In this document: one piece after another, positions 1 to 8,543 of the stretch
Layout of the letters: each line of letters opens with the position of its first letter
Numbering within the stretch: the first letter of the stretch is position 1
Virus record (IMG/VR): IMGVR_UViG_3300042922_000265
Coordinates: 62,001 to 126,000 of that record
Direction: 5' to 3' (one strand)
Source: a virus
DNA length: 64,000 nucleotides
Notes under the pieces: model-generated
The model's database searches: none
Told to the model about the DNA's origin: nothing
What the model saw: only the letters and a program-made list of their open reading frames with translations
Program-made: the position numbers and the translations under genes

Positions 1-2525
1 CCGAACCGTCGCATGATGTCCTTGCCGTTCTTCAGCTCGGACCCGTCCGGTGTCGGCGCGGCGGCGGTCATCCGGCGGAACATCCATTCGTTCTCGACGG
101 TTGCTACGCCCTTGGTGGCCAGCCAGCCCTGAATGCCTTGGGGCGCGCCACGAGGGCTCGCCGAACCGGCAACGTAGACGTGCGTGGCCAGCGCATCGTC
201 GTTCCAGTTGATGGTGATGTTCTTGATCTCGATGTCCTCGATGTCCATGACGGCATCCTTGCCGTCCAGACCGAAGTAATCGGGGAAGTAGGCCGCGAAA
301 CTGCCGTCAGGCATGGACTGGAAGTTACGCAGACCCGCCTTGCAGACCGAGGCCACGGACTGGATGATCGGTTCGTCATTGATGAACGCCTTCTCCTCCT
401 GCTCCTTGCCTGATCCGTAGTACGAGGAGATCGCGCTCATGAATTTGCCAGGCTCGAACATGTAGGAGAACAGGTTACGAGCAATCGGCTCGGAGGACCC
501 CGTCTGGTACGTGCCACCATTGGTGCCCTGAGCTGCGGTTCCGGGAGCTACGCCCGTGCTGGGATTGCCTGCCACCTGCGCGGCACGGATCGGATCAAAA
601 GCGATCGGAGATGGCCCCGAATAGGTTGCTGGCGGGTAGGTGACAACCAGTTCAGGCTCAAAGTACAGCGGGGCGACCTTGACGACGTCACCACTCTGTG
701 GAGCATGCAGGATGCTGTTTGCGCCCAGGTAGATGACCACGTGGCCCAGTCCCGGCGGGAAGAGCAGATCCCCCGGCTTAGCCTGTGCCATGGTGATCCG
801 CTGGCCGTTGCTGGCCTGGGTGTAGGTGTCGCGACCGATCTTGATGCCGATGTAGGCGTAGCACGCCTGGGTCAACCCCGAGCAGTCGTAGGCCACCGGT
901 CCGGTAGCGCCCCACTGGTACGGACGGCCCAGCTGAGCCATGGCGAAGTTGATGACCTCGCCCAGGTCGTACTGGGGACGGTTGATGGCCTGATTGACGC
1001 CCTGGGTGCTGACCTGACCGTTGACAGTCGGAATGCCAGGAAGGCCACCGGTGCTGCCGGGGATACCGGCGGTGATCGCAGGCGGCGCAGTGCCACCACC
1101 GGGGATGCCGGTCACACCCTGGCTCATGCCGCCGGTGCCGGTAGCCGTGCCGGTACCCAGCCGGATCGCACGCACCTCCTCGATCGACGTTGCCTCGTGG
1201 GTGGCGTAGTTGCTGCCGTCAGAGAACGCCGAACGCTGCACGGCCTGGCAGGCCGCTGCGCGCGGCATGTTGCGCCAGTCGTGGTCCTTGAGCGCGTTGA
1301 GGAACATGCCGGTGGACTCGCGGACGTTCATCCGCTGATCCACATTGCCCCACCCTGGCTGCTGCTGGTAGAGGCCCACCGAGAGGTGATCGGAGCCCAG
1401 TGCCTCGTGCGGGAACTTCAGCGATTCCGGCACGGCGGTGTTGGCGTACATGATCCAGTTGGACTCGGCCATGATGGTCATGAAGCAGTGCACGGCGGCG
1501 TCGCTCTTCATGGCCGCGTCGGTGTAGTTGGCGTACAGGCGCTGCTGATCCTTCCACGCCTGCTGGTCCTTCCAGTCCGTACCGCCGGAGGCGGCAGTGG
1601 CCGCACCCTGGCCGAGGCCCAGGGACCGGGTGTCCACACCCATACCCATCTCGTCGACCGCGCGAATGACCTCCAGCTTCCTGGACACCGCGTCCAGGTG
1701 GTAGCCACCCTTGGTGACACCCAGCTGGCGTCCCGCCTGCGCACCGACACCACCGGAGGTGTCACTGCCCAGCAGCATCCGGCGGAAGTCCTCGACCTGC
1801 TTCTGGCTGCCCTTGAGCCTGTTGAGCTGGTCGCGCATGTAGTTCATGTAGCCCATGGGGAAGCGCTGGATATGCACCTGAGAGCTGTCCCAGTTTCCGG
1901 CCTCGGTGAGCAGACGGCGCAACGTGGAACCCAGACCGGCGTCCAGCTGGCCGCCCTCAAACCCGTCGCGCTCGTTGTTCTTCATCTGGTCGAAGATCTC
2001 GGCGGACTGCGGCAGTCCGGGGTCCCACCAGGTGTGCAGCAAGCGCTTGAGCGTGCAGCTGGCCCGGAAGTCGGTGGTGCCAGGATAGAGCTGGACCAGG
2101 GGGACCGAGTCCAGATACCCCGAGAACACCTGGTGCCAGCTCAGCCGCTTCATGAAGATCGCTACGCGGTCCATCGGCGCGAACAACGGGGTGTAGCGCC
2201 CCTGACGGCTGCCGTCCTTGGCGGGCTTGTTGGTCAGCCGGAAAGCCGCCGAGCTGACTGAGTTCTCCACCCGGTTGATCGAGACGGCCACGATGTCATC
2301 GCTCACGTCGTACTGCTTGTTGCCGCGCGCGATGATGATGCGGACCTCTGGGGTGTAGACCAGGGTCTTCATCGGCGGTGGCTCGCGGGTGCCGACATCG
2401 GTCAGGTAGCTGTGATCGGGCAGGAAGCTGCCGCTGCTGGCCTCACTGGAGCCGGTGTAACCGCTGCCGGGGGTAGGTCCAGGCAGCGGCGTCACGTTGC
2501 CGATCGGCAGGTTCGGACTGGTCAT
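1..2525 (-). CDS. Tail hub protein with lysozyme-like and NlpC/P60 domains (3' end outside window)
   Basis: Starts with ATG overlapping the stop of the upstream gene (ATGA) and stays open to the window edge, at least 841 codons. The first ~250 residues resemble the gpD/gp27-type hub of contractile tails. Around residues 345-440 lies a lysozyme-like transglycosylase segment with ESNW near residue 354 and a GLYQQQPGWG motif. Residues ~520-640 form an NlpC/P60 peptidase, with Cys548 in YDCSGL, His595 in GHVVIYLG and a later His in LHAPQ. The protein probably sits at the tail tip and cuts host peptidoglycan during DNA entry. The domain reading is firm; the hub role is inferred from position next to the baseplate genes. 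Confidence 0.85.
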   Translation of the reverse strand, partial: MTSPNLPIGNVTPLPGPTPGSGYTGSSEASSGSFLPDHSYLTDVGTREPPPMKTLVYTPEVRIIIARGNKQYDVSDDIVAVSINRVENSVSSAAFRLTNKPAKDGSRQGRYTPLFAPMDRVAIFMKRLSWHQVFSGYLDSVPLVQLYPGTTDFRASCTLKRLLHTWWDPGLPQSAEIFDQMKNNERDGFEGGQLDAGLGSTLRRLLTEAGNWDSSQVHIQRFPMGYMNYMRDQLNRLKGSQKQVEDFRRMLLGSDTSGGVGAQAGRQLGVTKGGYHLDAVSRKLEVIRAVDEMGMGVDTRSLGLGQGAATAASGGTDWKDQQAWKDQQRLYANYTDAAMKSDAAVHCFMTIMAESNWIMYANTAVPESLKFPHEALGSDHLSVGLYQQQPGWGNVDQRMNVRESTGMFLNALKDHDWRNMPRAAACQAVQRSAFSDGSNYATHEATSIEEVRAIRLGTGTATGTGGMSQGVTGIPGGGTAPPAITAGIPGSTGGLPGIPTVNGQVSTQGVNQAINRPQYDLGEVINFAMAQLGRPYQWGATGPVAYDCSGLTQACYAYIGIKIGRDTYTQASNGQRITMAQAKPGDLLFPPGLGHVVIYLGANSILHAPQSGDVVKVAPLYFEPELVVTYPPATYSGPSPIAFDPIRAAQVAGNPSTGVAPGTAAQGTNGGTYQTGSSEPIARNLFSYMFEPGKFMSAISSYYGSGKEQEEKAFINDEPIIQSVASVCKAGLRNFQSMPDGSFAAYFPDYFGLDGKDAVMDIEDIEIKNITINWNDDALATHVYVAGSASPRGAPQGIQGWLATKGVATVENEWMFRRMTAAAPTPDGSELKNGKDIMRRF

Positions 2526-3112
2526 CGGCCTACCGCCGGAGGTGCGGTCGGCAGGATCGCCGGAGGCTGAATCAGGGTGCTGTCTTGTGGGTTGACCGGC
2601 TGGGTGGTGTTGGTGAAGTTCGGCTGGACCAGCAGGATGTCATCTCGGTATCCCCGGTAGGGGGCGATCAGGTCACCGATGATCTTCATGATGTCGCCGA
2701 ATCCCCGGCTGCCCAAGGTTGTCTTCTCGCTCATCATGGAGTCGACCAGCATGACTCCGAACGTGGCCGACGGAGCGACCTCGAATCGCTTCTCGTTGAC
2801 GGTGTAGCTGGTGATGTACCCCGTCCAGTTGTCGATGTTGCGCTCGGGCCACCACAGTGTCAGCTCACTGTTCTTCTCCATCCGAGACTTCTGCTGATGC
2901 TCACGGACCCACGACTCGAACTCGTGCTTGTCCTCCAGGCTCTTGTACTGGACGGTGAAGTTGATGTCGGGCTGGCCGCACCGGATCGGGAAGTGGTGCA
3001 TCATCTTGGCCGTCTGCGCGCTGGTGATCGATGCATTCATCGGCGAACGGAACTGCGTGACGTTCATTTTGAACTCACGCGACTTGTAGTCGTAGATGTA
3101 CAGGTGGCTCAC
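2522..3112 (-). CDS. Baseplate/tail structural protein, 196 aa
   Basis: GTG start overlapping the stop of the preceding gene, and its own stop overlaps the hub start, so the three are translationally coupled. No enzyme motif is visible. Residues 1-130 look like a compact beta-rich domain and the C-terminus is rich in Pro, Gln and Thr. The place between tape measure and hub is typical of small baseplate or hub-adaptor proteins of contractile tails. The role is inferred from position alone. Confidence 0.6.
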   Translation of the reverse strand: MSHLYIYDYKSREFKMNVTQFRSPMNASITSAQTAKMMHHFPIRCGQPDINFTVQYKSLEDKHEFESWVREHQQKSRMEKNSELTLWWPERNIDNWTGYITSYTVNEKRFEVAPSATFGVMLVDSMMSEKTTLGSRGFGDIMKIIGDLIAPYRGYRDDILLVQPNFTNTTQPVNPQDSTLIQPPAILPTAPPAVGR

Positions 3113-3288
3113 TGATGCTGCCCCCGTCCCATGATGCGCGAAGGGCGCTGGATGGGGTCCAGATCCTCACCAGCGCGGAAGAAGAACCCCCACTGGTTGC
3201 TCCAGACCAGACCGTTGCAGTCCCAGTGGACCTCCCAGCCAGTGTTGCGCGGGCGGCTCACCGGGGTGTTGCTCACGTAATCAGCCAT
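3109..3288 (-). CDS. Small baseplate-operon protein, 59 aa
   Basis: ATG at 3288 follows a strong ribosome site (AGGGAGG) that lies inside the end of the upstream gene. A longer in-frame reading upstream would run through that gene and is rejected. The protein is rich in Trp, Arg and Asn, has no membrane segment, and is not recognised. Its stop overlaps the next start. Confidence 0.65.
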   Translation of the reverse strand: MADYVSNTPVSRPRNTGWEVHWDCNGLVWSNQWGFFFRAGEDLDPIQRPSRIMGRGQHQ

Positions 3289-3290
3289 GG

Positions 3291-3998
3291 TTACCTCCCT
3301 GGCGTCGGTGCGGTCACGCCCACGCCGGGCAGGCCGCTGTCGGGCTTGTTGACGGCCTCCGGCAAGTAGATCCCGCCGCCGCCGGTTGCGAATTGCAGAA
3401 TGTCCTGATAGGTGTCCAGGCCCTGACGCACCACGCCGCCGACGTCGCCGATGATGTCCATCAGCGGGCTGCCGGTCAGGTTCGGGTCGTTGTATGGCGA
3501 ACGCTGGAATCCCACGCCGTCCATCAGGCGGCGCAGCTCTGCCGAGAGCGAGTTGCGCGTCATGAGGCCCGAGACGTCCTCCTGGACCTTCATGGTGATC
3601 TCGAACTCGCGCAGCACCTCGTTCATGGCGTCCTGGAAGGGGACGCTGGCGATGTAGCAATTGAGCTTCCACCCACGGGTGGTGTACTCGAACGTCGCCG
3701 GGGTGCCGTCGCGCTGGTCAACCATGACGTCACGCAGGAACTTGGACATCCGGTTGATGTAGTCCCAGCCACCCCGACCGGCCTCGGCCTTGAGACTGAA
3801 GTCATCGATGCGGGTGCCCAGAAGCTGGATCACGCGCCCGCCGTAGGTCTGGTCGATGCGCTTGTTGAGCGTGTAGGACCAGCGGAACTCGTTCGGGTTG
3901 GTACGGAACCGGAAGGTTCGCCCATGGTGGGTCAGGCTGGCGATGCCATTCTCACCCTTGCGTAGGGGCGCAGCCTGCTGCGGGAAGGTGTAGGCCAT
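3291..3998 (-). CDS. Baseplate/tail structural protein, 235 aa
   Basis: ATG overlaps the tape-measure stop. The N-terminal 160 residues are regular and probably beta-rich; the last ~70 residues are Gly/Pro-rich. No catalytic motif is visible. Directly downstream of the tape measure this would be a tail-tip or baseplate initiator protein; I cannot place it in a named family. Confidence 0.65.
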   Translation of the reverse strand: MAYTFPQQAAPLRKGENGIASLTHHGRTFRFRTNPNEFRWSYTLNKRIDQTYGGRVIQLLGTRIDDFSLKAEAGRGGWDYINRMSKFLRDVMVDQRDGTPATFEYTTRGWKLNCYIASVPFQDAMNEVLREFEITMKVQEDVSGLMTRNSLSAELRRLMDGVGFQRSPYNDPNLTGSPLMDIIGDVGGVVRQGLDTYQDILQFATGGGGIYLPEAVNKPDSGLPGVGVTAPTPGR

Positions 3999-6313
3999 TA
4001 CTTACCACCTCCCAGGAACGGTGCGGAGTGGTTGAAATTCGGATCACCGGGACTTGGGCTGTTCATGGTGCCCGTGCCGTATCCGGCGTTGACGCCGCGC
4101 TGCTGGCCGGTCAGGGTGACCGAGGCCGGTGCGGTAACGCGACCGTTCTGGTCGACCACGATGCGCACCTCGCCCTGAACGTTGCCCTCGGTGCGGATAC
4201 GGGTGTCAGCCATCTCTTTGCCGGTAGCTGGTGGCGGTGCCGAACGCCGCTGTGCGTCGGCCAAGATGTCCTCCGGGCTGGCGAAGTACTTGCCCACCTG
4301 GTCACCGAAGTTGGTGAAGTTACGACCGGCGGCCTTGAGCGAGTCCCAGGAGCCGCTGAGGTTACCGCTGAGTAGCTTTCCTCCGGCGGCCAGCAGGTTG
4401 CCGGGAGACTTTAGGGGCGAAAACAGGTTGCCTACCTGCTCGCCGATGGTGCCAGGGTCTGCAGCAGCCTGCGCGCGGCGCGACGAGGCGCGCCCGGTGG
4501 GGTTACCCTCCTCGACCAGCGACTTGTACAGCTCGTGGGCATCATCCCAGGAGCCCAGAGACACACCCATGGACTCACAGATCAGCATGAACTGCTCGGT
4601 GCCCAGCACCAGGTCGCCCTTGGAACTGTCGGAGGCTTGCTTGGCGAATCGACCCAGGGTTTTCCAGTAGGCGTCGCCGATGTCGATACCCTGCTGCTGC
4701 ATGCGGGCCGGGACCATGCGGGGGCTGTAGACGTCCTTGACGCCATTAGTCACAGCCATCTGCATCAGGAAGTCCGGGTTCTGCATCGCGCCCTGGGCGG
4801 TGGCCGGGACGATGTTCTTGAGCTGCTGGTTGTCGCTGAACGCCTCGTTGATCGCGTTGGTCGCCTGGGTCAGCGACTCGCCTTCCAGACCCATGCCCTG
4901 CAGGACCTTGGTGGTGTTCTGGTAGGCCGAGTTGCGCTCCTCCTGGCTCATCGCGTTGCCCTCGGTGCGGGTCAGGTCCTTGAGCATGCTCATCTGCGAA
5001 GCGAAGTCCTCGACCGACAAGCCGCCCTTCTCCACGGTGGTGCGGAAGAGATCCATGCTCTGGCTGGAGGTCATGTTCATCTCTTTGAGGTTCTCGGCCA
5101 TCATCTTGGAGACGGTGTCGAACTCCTGGCCGGTGTAGCCGTTACGCAGGGCCGACTGCATGATCGACCGCGACTGCTCCAGCGAGATGAACGGGTTGAT
5201 GGCCATCATCCGGGCCTGCATCTCATAGCCGAAGCCCTCTGCGGCTCCGCCACCGGATGCCGATCCGAGGTTGCGGTAATCCTGGATCTGCTCGCCCGCG
5301 TTCTGGACGAACTTGTTACCCGCCACGGCGGTACCCAGAGCCAGCCCGGCCAGGCCCGCGCCCTTGGCGATACCGCCCCAAGCGCCGAATCCACCACCGC
5401 CGCCATCTCCGGTGCCTCCTCCGCCACCGCCTCCTCCGCCGCCACCACCGTGGCCGCCGATGCGCCCGATCGCGCCGAGGGTCGCTGCTGCGCCCGCCAT
5501 CATGCCGCCGCCAGCACCACGGGTGCCGCTGCGAACCTCATTGAGGACCGAGGACGCCGTGCTGCCCGCCGTGGCCAGATGCTGTTGCCAGGCCGGGGCG
5601 TCCGGGTGCGGAGTGGCCGGTTCGTTCTGCTTCTCGCTGGTGGTCGGCTGGCCGCTGTTAGTCGGGTCGGGCGGGGCCGAGGATGCGCGCTGGGCCTGAG
5701 TGGCCTGTGGAGACGTCGATGCTGCCGTGGGGGCACCCTGCCCCATCCCGCCGCCGGTACCGCCGGAGACACCCTGCTGGGCCGCCAGCTGGCCGCCTAC
5801 AAGACCGAGCTGGGCCGGATTGACGTACCCCCCACGCTGGGCCGCCATGTTGGCGAACGTGCGCGGGTCGCTCTGCATCATCTGCTGCATGTAGCTGGTC
5901 ATCTGGGCCTGGCCCATACCGATGCCGGTTCCGGGCATGCCAGCAAACGGGTCCATGTAGCCCGACGGGGCGGCTGTGGAGTAGGTGCCACCACCGGGCT
6001 GCCCACCCATCGGTGCGCCACTCATGCCGACGTTGGAGTGACCGCCCAATTCCTGCTGGATGTAGCTCATCCGCTCCAGCTGGGTGATCATGTTGCGATA
6101 CGCCTGGTTGGCTTGCTCGATGATCGCCGGAAGGCTCTGCAGGTACCCCTGCCAGTCGCCGCTGGCCCGCGCCATGGCCTCTTGCTCGACCCGGATGTTG
6201 GCCACCCGCTCGCGGACCTGGTCCAGATCGTTGAGGGTGGATGCCGGGACGTCGACAGAGATCCTCGCGACGACCGAATCGTCGCGGTACTCGAAATTGT
6301 CTGGAGTGGTCAT
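3998..6313 (-). CDS. Tape measure protein, 771 aa
   Basis: Long, helical and low-complexity, directly downstream of the frameshifted tail chaperone pair, which is the diagnostic position of a tape measure. The N-terminal ~85 residues are coiled-coil-like (DLDQVRERVANIR). Residues ~90-260 are Gln/Met/Gly/Ala-rich, a poly-Gly tract lies near residue 290, and a hydrophobic segment (AGLAGLALGTAVAG) follows. The C-terminal half is alpha-helical. It spans the tail lumen and sets tail length. At 771 residues a tail of roughly 0.1 micrometre would be expected from the usual residue-to-length rule. Confidence 0.85.
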   Translation of the reverse strand: MTTPDNFEYRDDSVVARISVDVPASTLNDLDQVRERVANIRVEQEAMARASGDWQGYLQSLPAIIEQANQAYRNMITQLERMSYIQQELGGHSNVGMSGAPMGGQPGGGTYSTAAPSGYMDPFAGMPGTGIGMGQAQMTSYMQQMMQSDPRTFANMAAQRGGYVNPAQLGLVGGQLAAQQGVSGGTGGGMGQGAPTAASTSPQATQAQRASSAPPDPTNSGQPTTSEKQNEPATPHPDAPAWQQHLATAGSTASSVLNEVRSGTRGAGGGMMAGAAATLGAIGRIGGHGGGGGGGGGGGGTGDGGGGGFGAWGGIAKGAGLAGLALGTAVAGNKFVQNAGEQIQDYRNLGSASGGGAAEGFGYEMQARMMAINPFISLEQSRSIMQSALRNGYTGQEFDTVSKMMAENLKEMNMTSSQSMDLFRTTVEKGGLSVEDFASQMSMLKDLTRTEGNAMSQEERNSAYQNTTKVLQGMGLEGESLTQATNAINEAFSDNQQLKNIVPATAQGAMQNPDFLMQMAVTNGVKDVYSPRMVPARMQQQGIDIGDAYWKTLGRFAKQASDSSKGDLVLGTEQFMLICESMGVSLGSWDDAHELYKSLVEEGNPTGRASSRRAQAAADPGTIGEQVGNLFSPLKSPGNLLAAGGKLLSGNLSGSWDSLKAAGRNFTNFGDQVGKYFASPEDILADAQRRSAPPPATGKEMADTRIRTEGNVQGEVRIVVDQNGRVTAPASVTLTGQQRGVNAGYGTGTMNSPSPGDPNFNHSAPFLGGGK

Positions 6314-6316
6314 GGG

Positions 6317-7266
6317 CTAGATCCACGCTCCGTTGCTCTCGTCCAGATAGCCGAAGACCTCTCCGCCCGAGACCATGCGCTGTTTCTCCAGGTCCTCGTA
6401 ATAGGCGTCCAGCTCGTCGATGTTGTCTACTACCTCTTCTGCTGGACTCCCGGCCAGAGTTAGAGGCTGGGGCTGCCAGTCCTCGTTGTCAGCAAAGAGA
6501 TCGATATAGCGTTCGGGGTACTGGTACCAGGTCTGCTTCTGCAACGTGTCGTCGATGTCCTGGACCCGCTGGCGGCGTTCTGCGTGGATCTGGTAGATCG
6601 CAGCAAACCTCTGGAAGGGGTTCAGACTCTTCTCCCGGAGGAGACCCTGATGCCAGGCTAGAGCGATGAGACCTTCAGTCTCGTCGTCTAGCCGAGCAAT
6701 TTTCCCAGCTTGACAGCCAGCTCGGCGAACTCGCGCTCCAGCTTCATGACCTCGTCGTAGATCTTCACCAAGACCGGTGGATGGAACTCCAGCAGGGCAT
6801 CGCAGTTCTTGGCAAAGATCTCGTCAGGGTCGGTGACCTCCTTGAGGCTCGTCCAGAGATCCTGAACGTTGCCCCGGTGGTCCTTGATCTCGACCAGGCC
6901 GGATGCCACCACGGCAACCTGGTGCGCGCGGGCGAACCCGTGAGTCTCCAGGTAGGGCTTGGTGTAGAGGCCGACGCGCATCTCGTCGCCGGTCTTGAGG
7001 GTGCGGATGCGCACGTCGAAGTCGGCCACGTTGACGGTCTTGTAGCGTCGACCCACGGTCAGAAGGCGCTCAAAGTCCTGGCGCTCTTCAGCGGTGAGCC
7101 TGATCTGCGGTTCTGCTTCTGCGTCCTCTGCCACCTCGACCAGATCGCCGACAATCCGACGGGTCTGCTGGTCCCCGGAGGCTTCCAGCGCATCTCGGTT
7201 CGGTGGCTGGATGTCGGGGTCGATCGTGGTGTCTACTGGACGTTCTTCTTCACTGGGGTAAGTCAC
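6317..7266 (-). CDS. Tail assembly chaperone, long -1 frameshift product (~316 aa)
   Basis: Translation of the 6688-7266 gene can slip -1 on GGGAAAA (6700-6706), read here as G GGA AAA in the zero frame. It then continues in a frame open from 6700 to the TAG at 6317. The extension adds about 127 residues, acidic and aromatic-rich, ending 3 nt before the tape measure start. No ribosome site or good start lies inside the extension, so it should be made only by frameshifting. This is the gpG/gpGT arrangement common in long-tailed phages, in which the long form binds the tape measure during tail assembly. Confidence 0.85.
6688..7266 (-). CDS. Tail assembly chaperone, short form (192 aa)
   Basis: Zero-frame product of the chaperone gene, ending at TAG four codons after the slippery heptamer. 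Acidic, mostly helical at the C-terminus (KLEREFAELAVKLGKLLG), with a central domain of mixed structure. It is expected to coat the tape measure with the long form. Identification rests on position upstream of the tape measure and on the slip site. Confidence 0.8.
   Translation of the reverse strand: MTYPSEEERPVDTTIDPDIQPPNRDALEASGDQQTRRIVGDLVEVAEDAEAEPQIRLTAEERQDFERLLTVGRRYKTVNVADFDVRIRTLKTGDEMRVGLYTKPYLETHGFARAHQVAVVASGLVEIKDHRGNVQDLWTSLKEVTDPDEIFAKNCDALLEFHPPVLVKIYDEVMKLEREFAELAVKLGKLLG
6700..6706 (-). promoter_or_regulatory. Programmed -1 ribosomal frameshift site GGGAAAA
   Basis: Canonical X XXY YYZ heptamer in the correct phase (CTG GGA AAA), four codons before the zero-frame stop. The -1 frame is open in both directions across it. 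The sequence class is the same as the lambda G/GT slip site. Confidence 0.85.
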
Positions 7267-7278
7267 TTGCTGTCCTCA

Positions 7279-8037
7279 CTAGTACAGCGGACGGATCGCC
7301 GAAGGCTCCTCCACTGAGTGCTGGCCGTCGTCCCAACGGACGCCGACTTCGGTACCTTCCAGGTGCGTCACCGTGCCTGGAATCATGCTGCCGCGCCAAG
7401 GCATACCAACTCGGTGAGCTGGCGCGAACGTGTGGCCCAACCAGACAGGCTCTGCCATCTGCGCTGGTTGGGTGGGAGGGACCCCGAGGGCCTGGATGGC
7501 CAGCCCGCCAGCGGTGTGCTGACGGGCCGCGCTAAAAGACGGTAGGTCCCATTCCCTGGGGTCGATATTCGGCTTGGCCGGTGGCGGAGCGAACTCCTCC
7601 TCGTGGGGCCGAACCGAACGGGCCTCGTTGATCTCCGGGAAGGTGCCTTCCAGGTTCTCCGAAGAGTGCGGGTCGTAGTCCATGTAGTGGCCGACGTCGT
7701 CAGCGTGCCCGTGACCGGCATGGCCCTGGTCCACCTGGGACTCCGGGATGTGCTGAGATGGGTCGGGCCGATTCATGCCCCACTCATCGTCGAAACGATC
7801 GCGTTCGCCCTGGTATTCGCCGGAGTCTTCGGCGTCCTGAGGATGCCAGGGGTTGCCGAACGACGTCGGTCCGACCGCGTGGCGGGCCAGGAGACCGGCA
7901 TGGATAGACGGGCCGTGCAGCAGATCGGCCACCTCGTCCTGACTGACCGACGCCTGCCGGTCACGGCGCGCATAGATCCCGGCATCGGCGGCGAAGACCG
8001 CGTTGCCCTCGGAGTGCCGCTGAATCGACATGCTCAC
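7279..8037 (-). CDS. Unknown protein of the tail operon, 252 aa
   Basis: Between the tail tube and the chaperones. Residues 1-60 are ordinary; ~60-150 are His/Asp/Gly-rich and probably disordered. The C-terminal ~60 residues form a small beta domain (PGTVTHLEGTEVGVRWDDGQ) resembling SH3-like or KOW-like barrels. Several proteins in this phage share the His/Pro/Asp-rich style. Not recognised; a virion component is likely from position. Confidence 0.6.
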   Translation of the reverse strand: MSMSIQRHSEGNAVFAADAGIYARRDRQASVSQDEVADLLHGPSIHAGLLARHAVGPTSFGNPWHPQDAEDSGEYQGERDRFDDEWGMNRPDPSQHIPESQVDQGHAGHGHADDVGHYMDYDPHSSENLEGTFPEINEARSVRPHEEEFAPPPAKPNIDPREWDLPSFSAARQHTAGGLAIQALGVPPTQPAQMAEPVWLGHTFAPAHRVGMPWRGSMIPGTVTHLEGTEVGVRWDDGQHSVEEPSAIRPLY

Positions 8038-8051
8038 TTGACGCCAGCTCC

Positions 8052-8519
8052 TTAGACGGTAGTGGTACGGATGTACTGCATCGTGATCGTCTTCGGCAGC
8101 GTCATGGTGCCGATGTTGATCTGCTCACCCTCGTCGATGTCGGTGATGACGCAACCGTGATACACCCGAGCGCGGGTGATTCCTGACGGGGACTTGATGA
8201 GCTTGCGGCAGGTGACCTCGCCCATCTGGATTTGACGCTTGAGGACGTCCAGAAGGTTGTTGGTGCCTTCCAGTCCTGGCAGACGCGACCAGACGGGCTC
8301 GTTCCACAGCTCGTAGAACGTCATGCGCAAGCTGCCTGCGCCGACCGCCATGGCGGTCACGATCTCGATCGGAGTCTCCGAATCGATGGGTTGGACGACC
8401 TGTGCTCCGGCCACGGGCTGTGGCGGGGTGTCCTGCAAGGTCTGCAGGTACGCCAGCCGAGTGCCTCGGAACGTCATCGTGGTAAAGCCGGAACCGCCGA
8501 CGCGGGTCTTGGATTCCAC
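8052..8519 (-). CDS. Tail tube protein, 155 aa
   Basis: Immediately downstream of the sheath gene, the usual tube position in contractile-tail phages, and of usual size. The composition is beta-rich, with a Gly-rich N-terminus (RVGGSGFTTMTF) and a regular C-terminus. It would form the inner tube through which DNA passes. Start ATG at 8519 follows a GGGAG ribosome site. Confidence 0.75.
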   Translation of the reverse strand: MESKTRVGGSGFTTMTFRGTRLAYLQTLQDTPPQPVAGAQVVQPIDSETPIEIVTAMAVGAGSLRMTFYELWNEPVWSRLPGLEGTNNLLDVLKRQIQMGEVTCRKLIKSPSGITRARVYHGCVITDIDEGEQINIGTMTLPKTITMQYIRTTTV

Positions 8520-8543
8520 GGTTCACTCCCTTCGGGTCTTGGC

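Noticed and set aside
705-2261. Long plus-strand open frame opposite the tail hub gene (518 aa)
   Set aside because: Antisense shadow of a GC-rich gene; composition is His/Arg/Val/Leu-rich without domains, and the minus strand has recognised domains.
4535-6463. Long plus-strand open frame opposite the tape measure
   Set aside because: Mirror of the biased tape-measure codons; it has no ribosome site and no recognisable domain.
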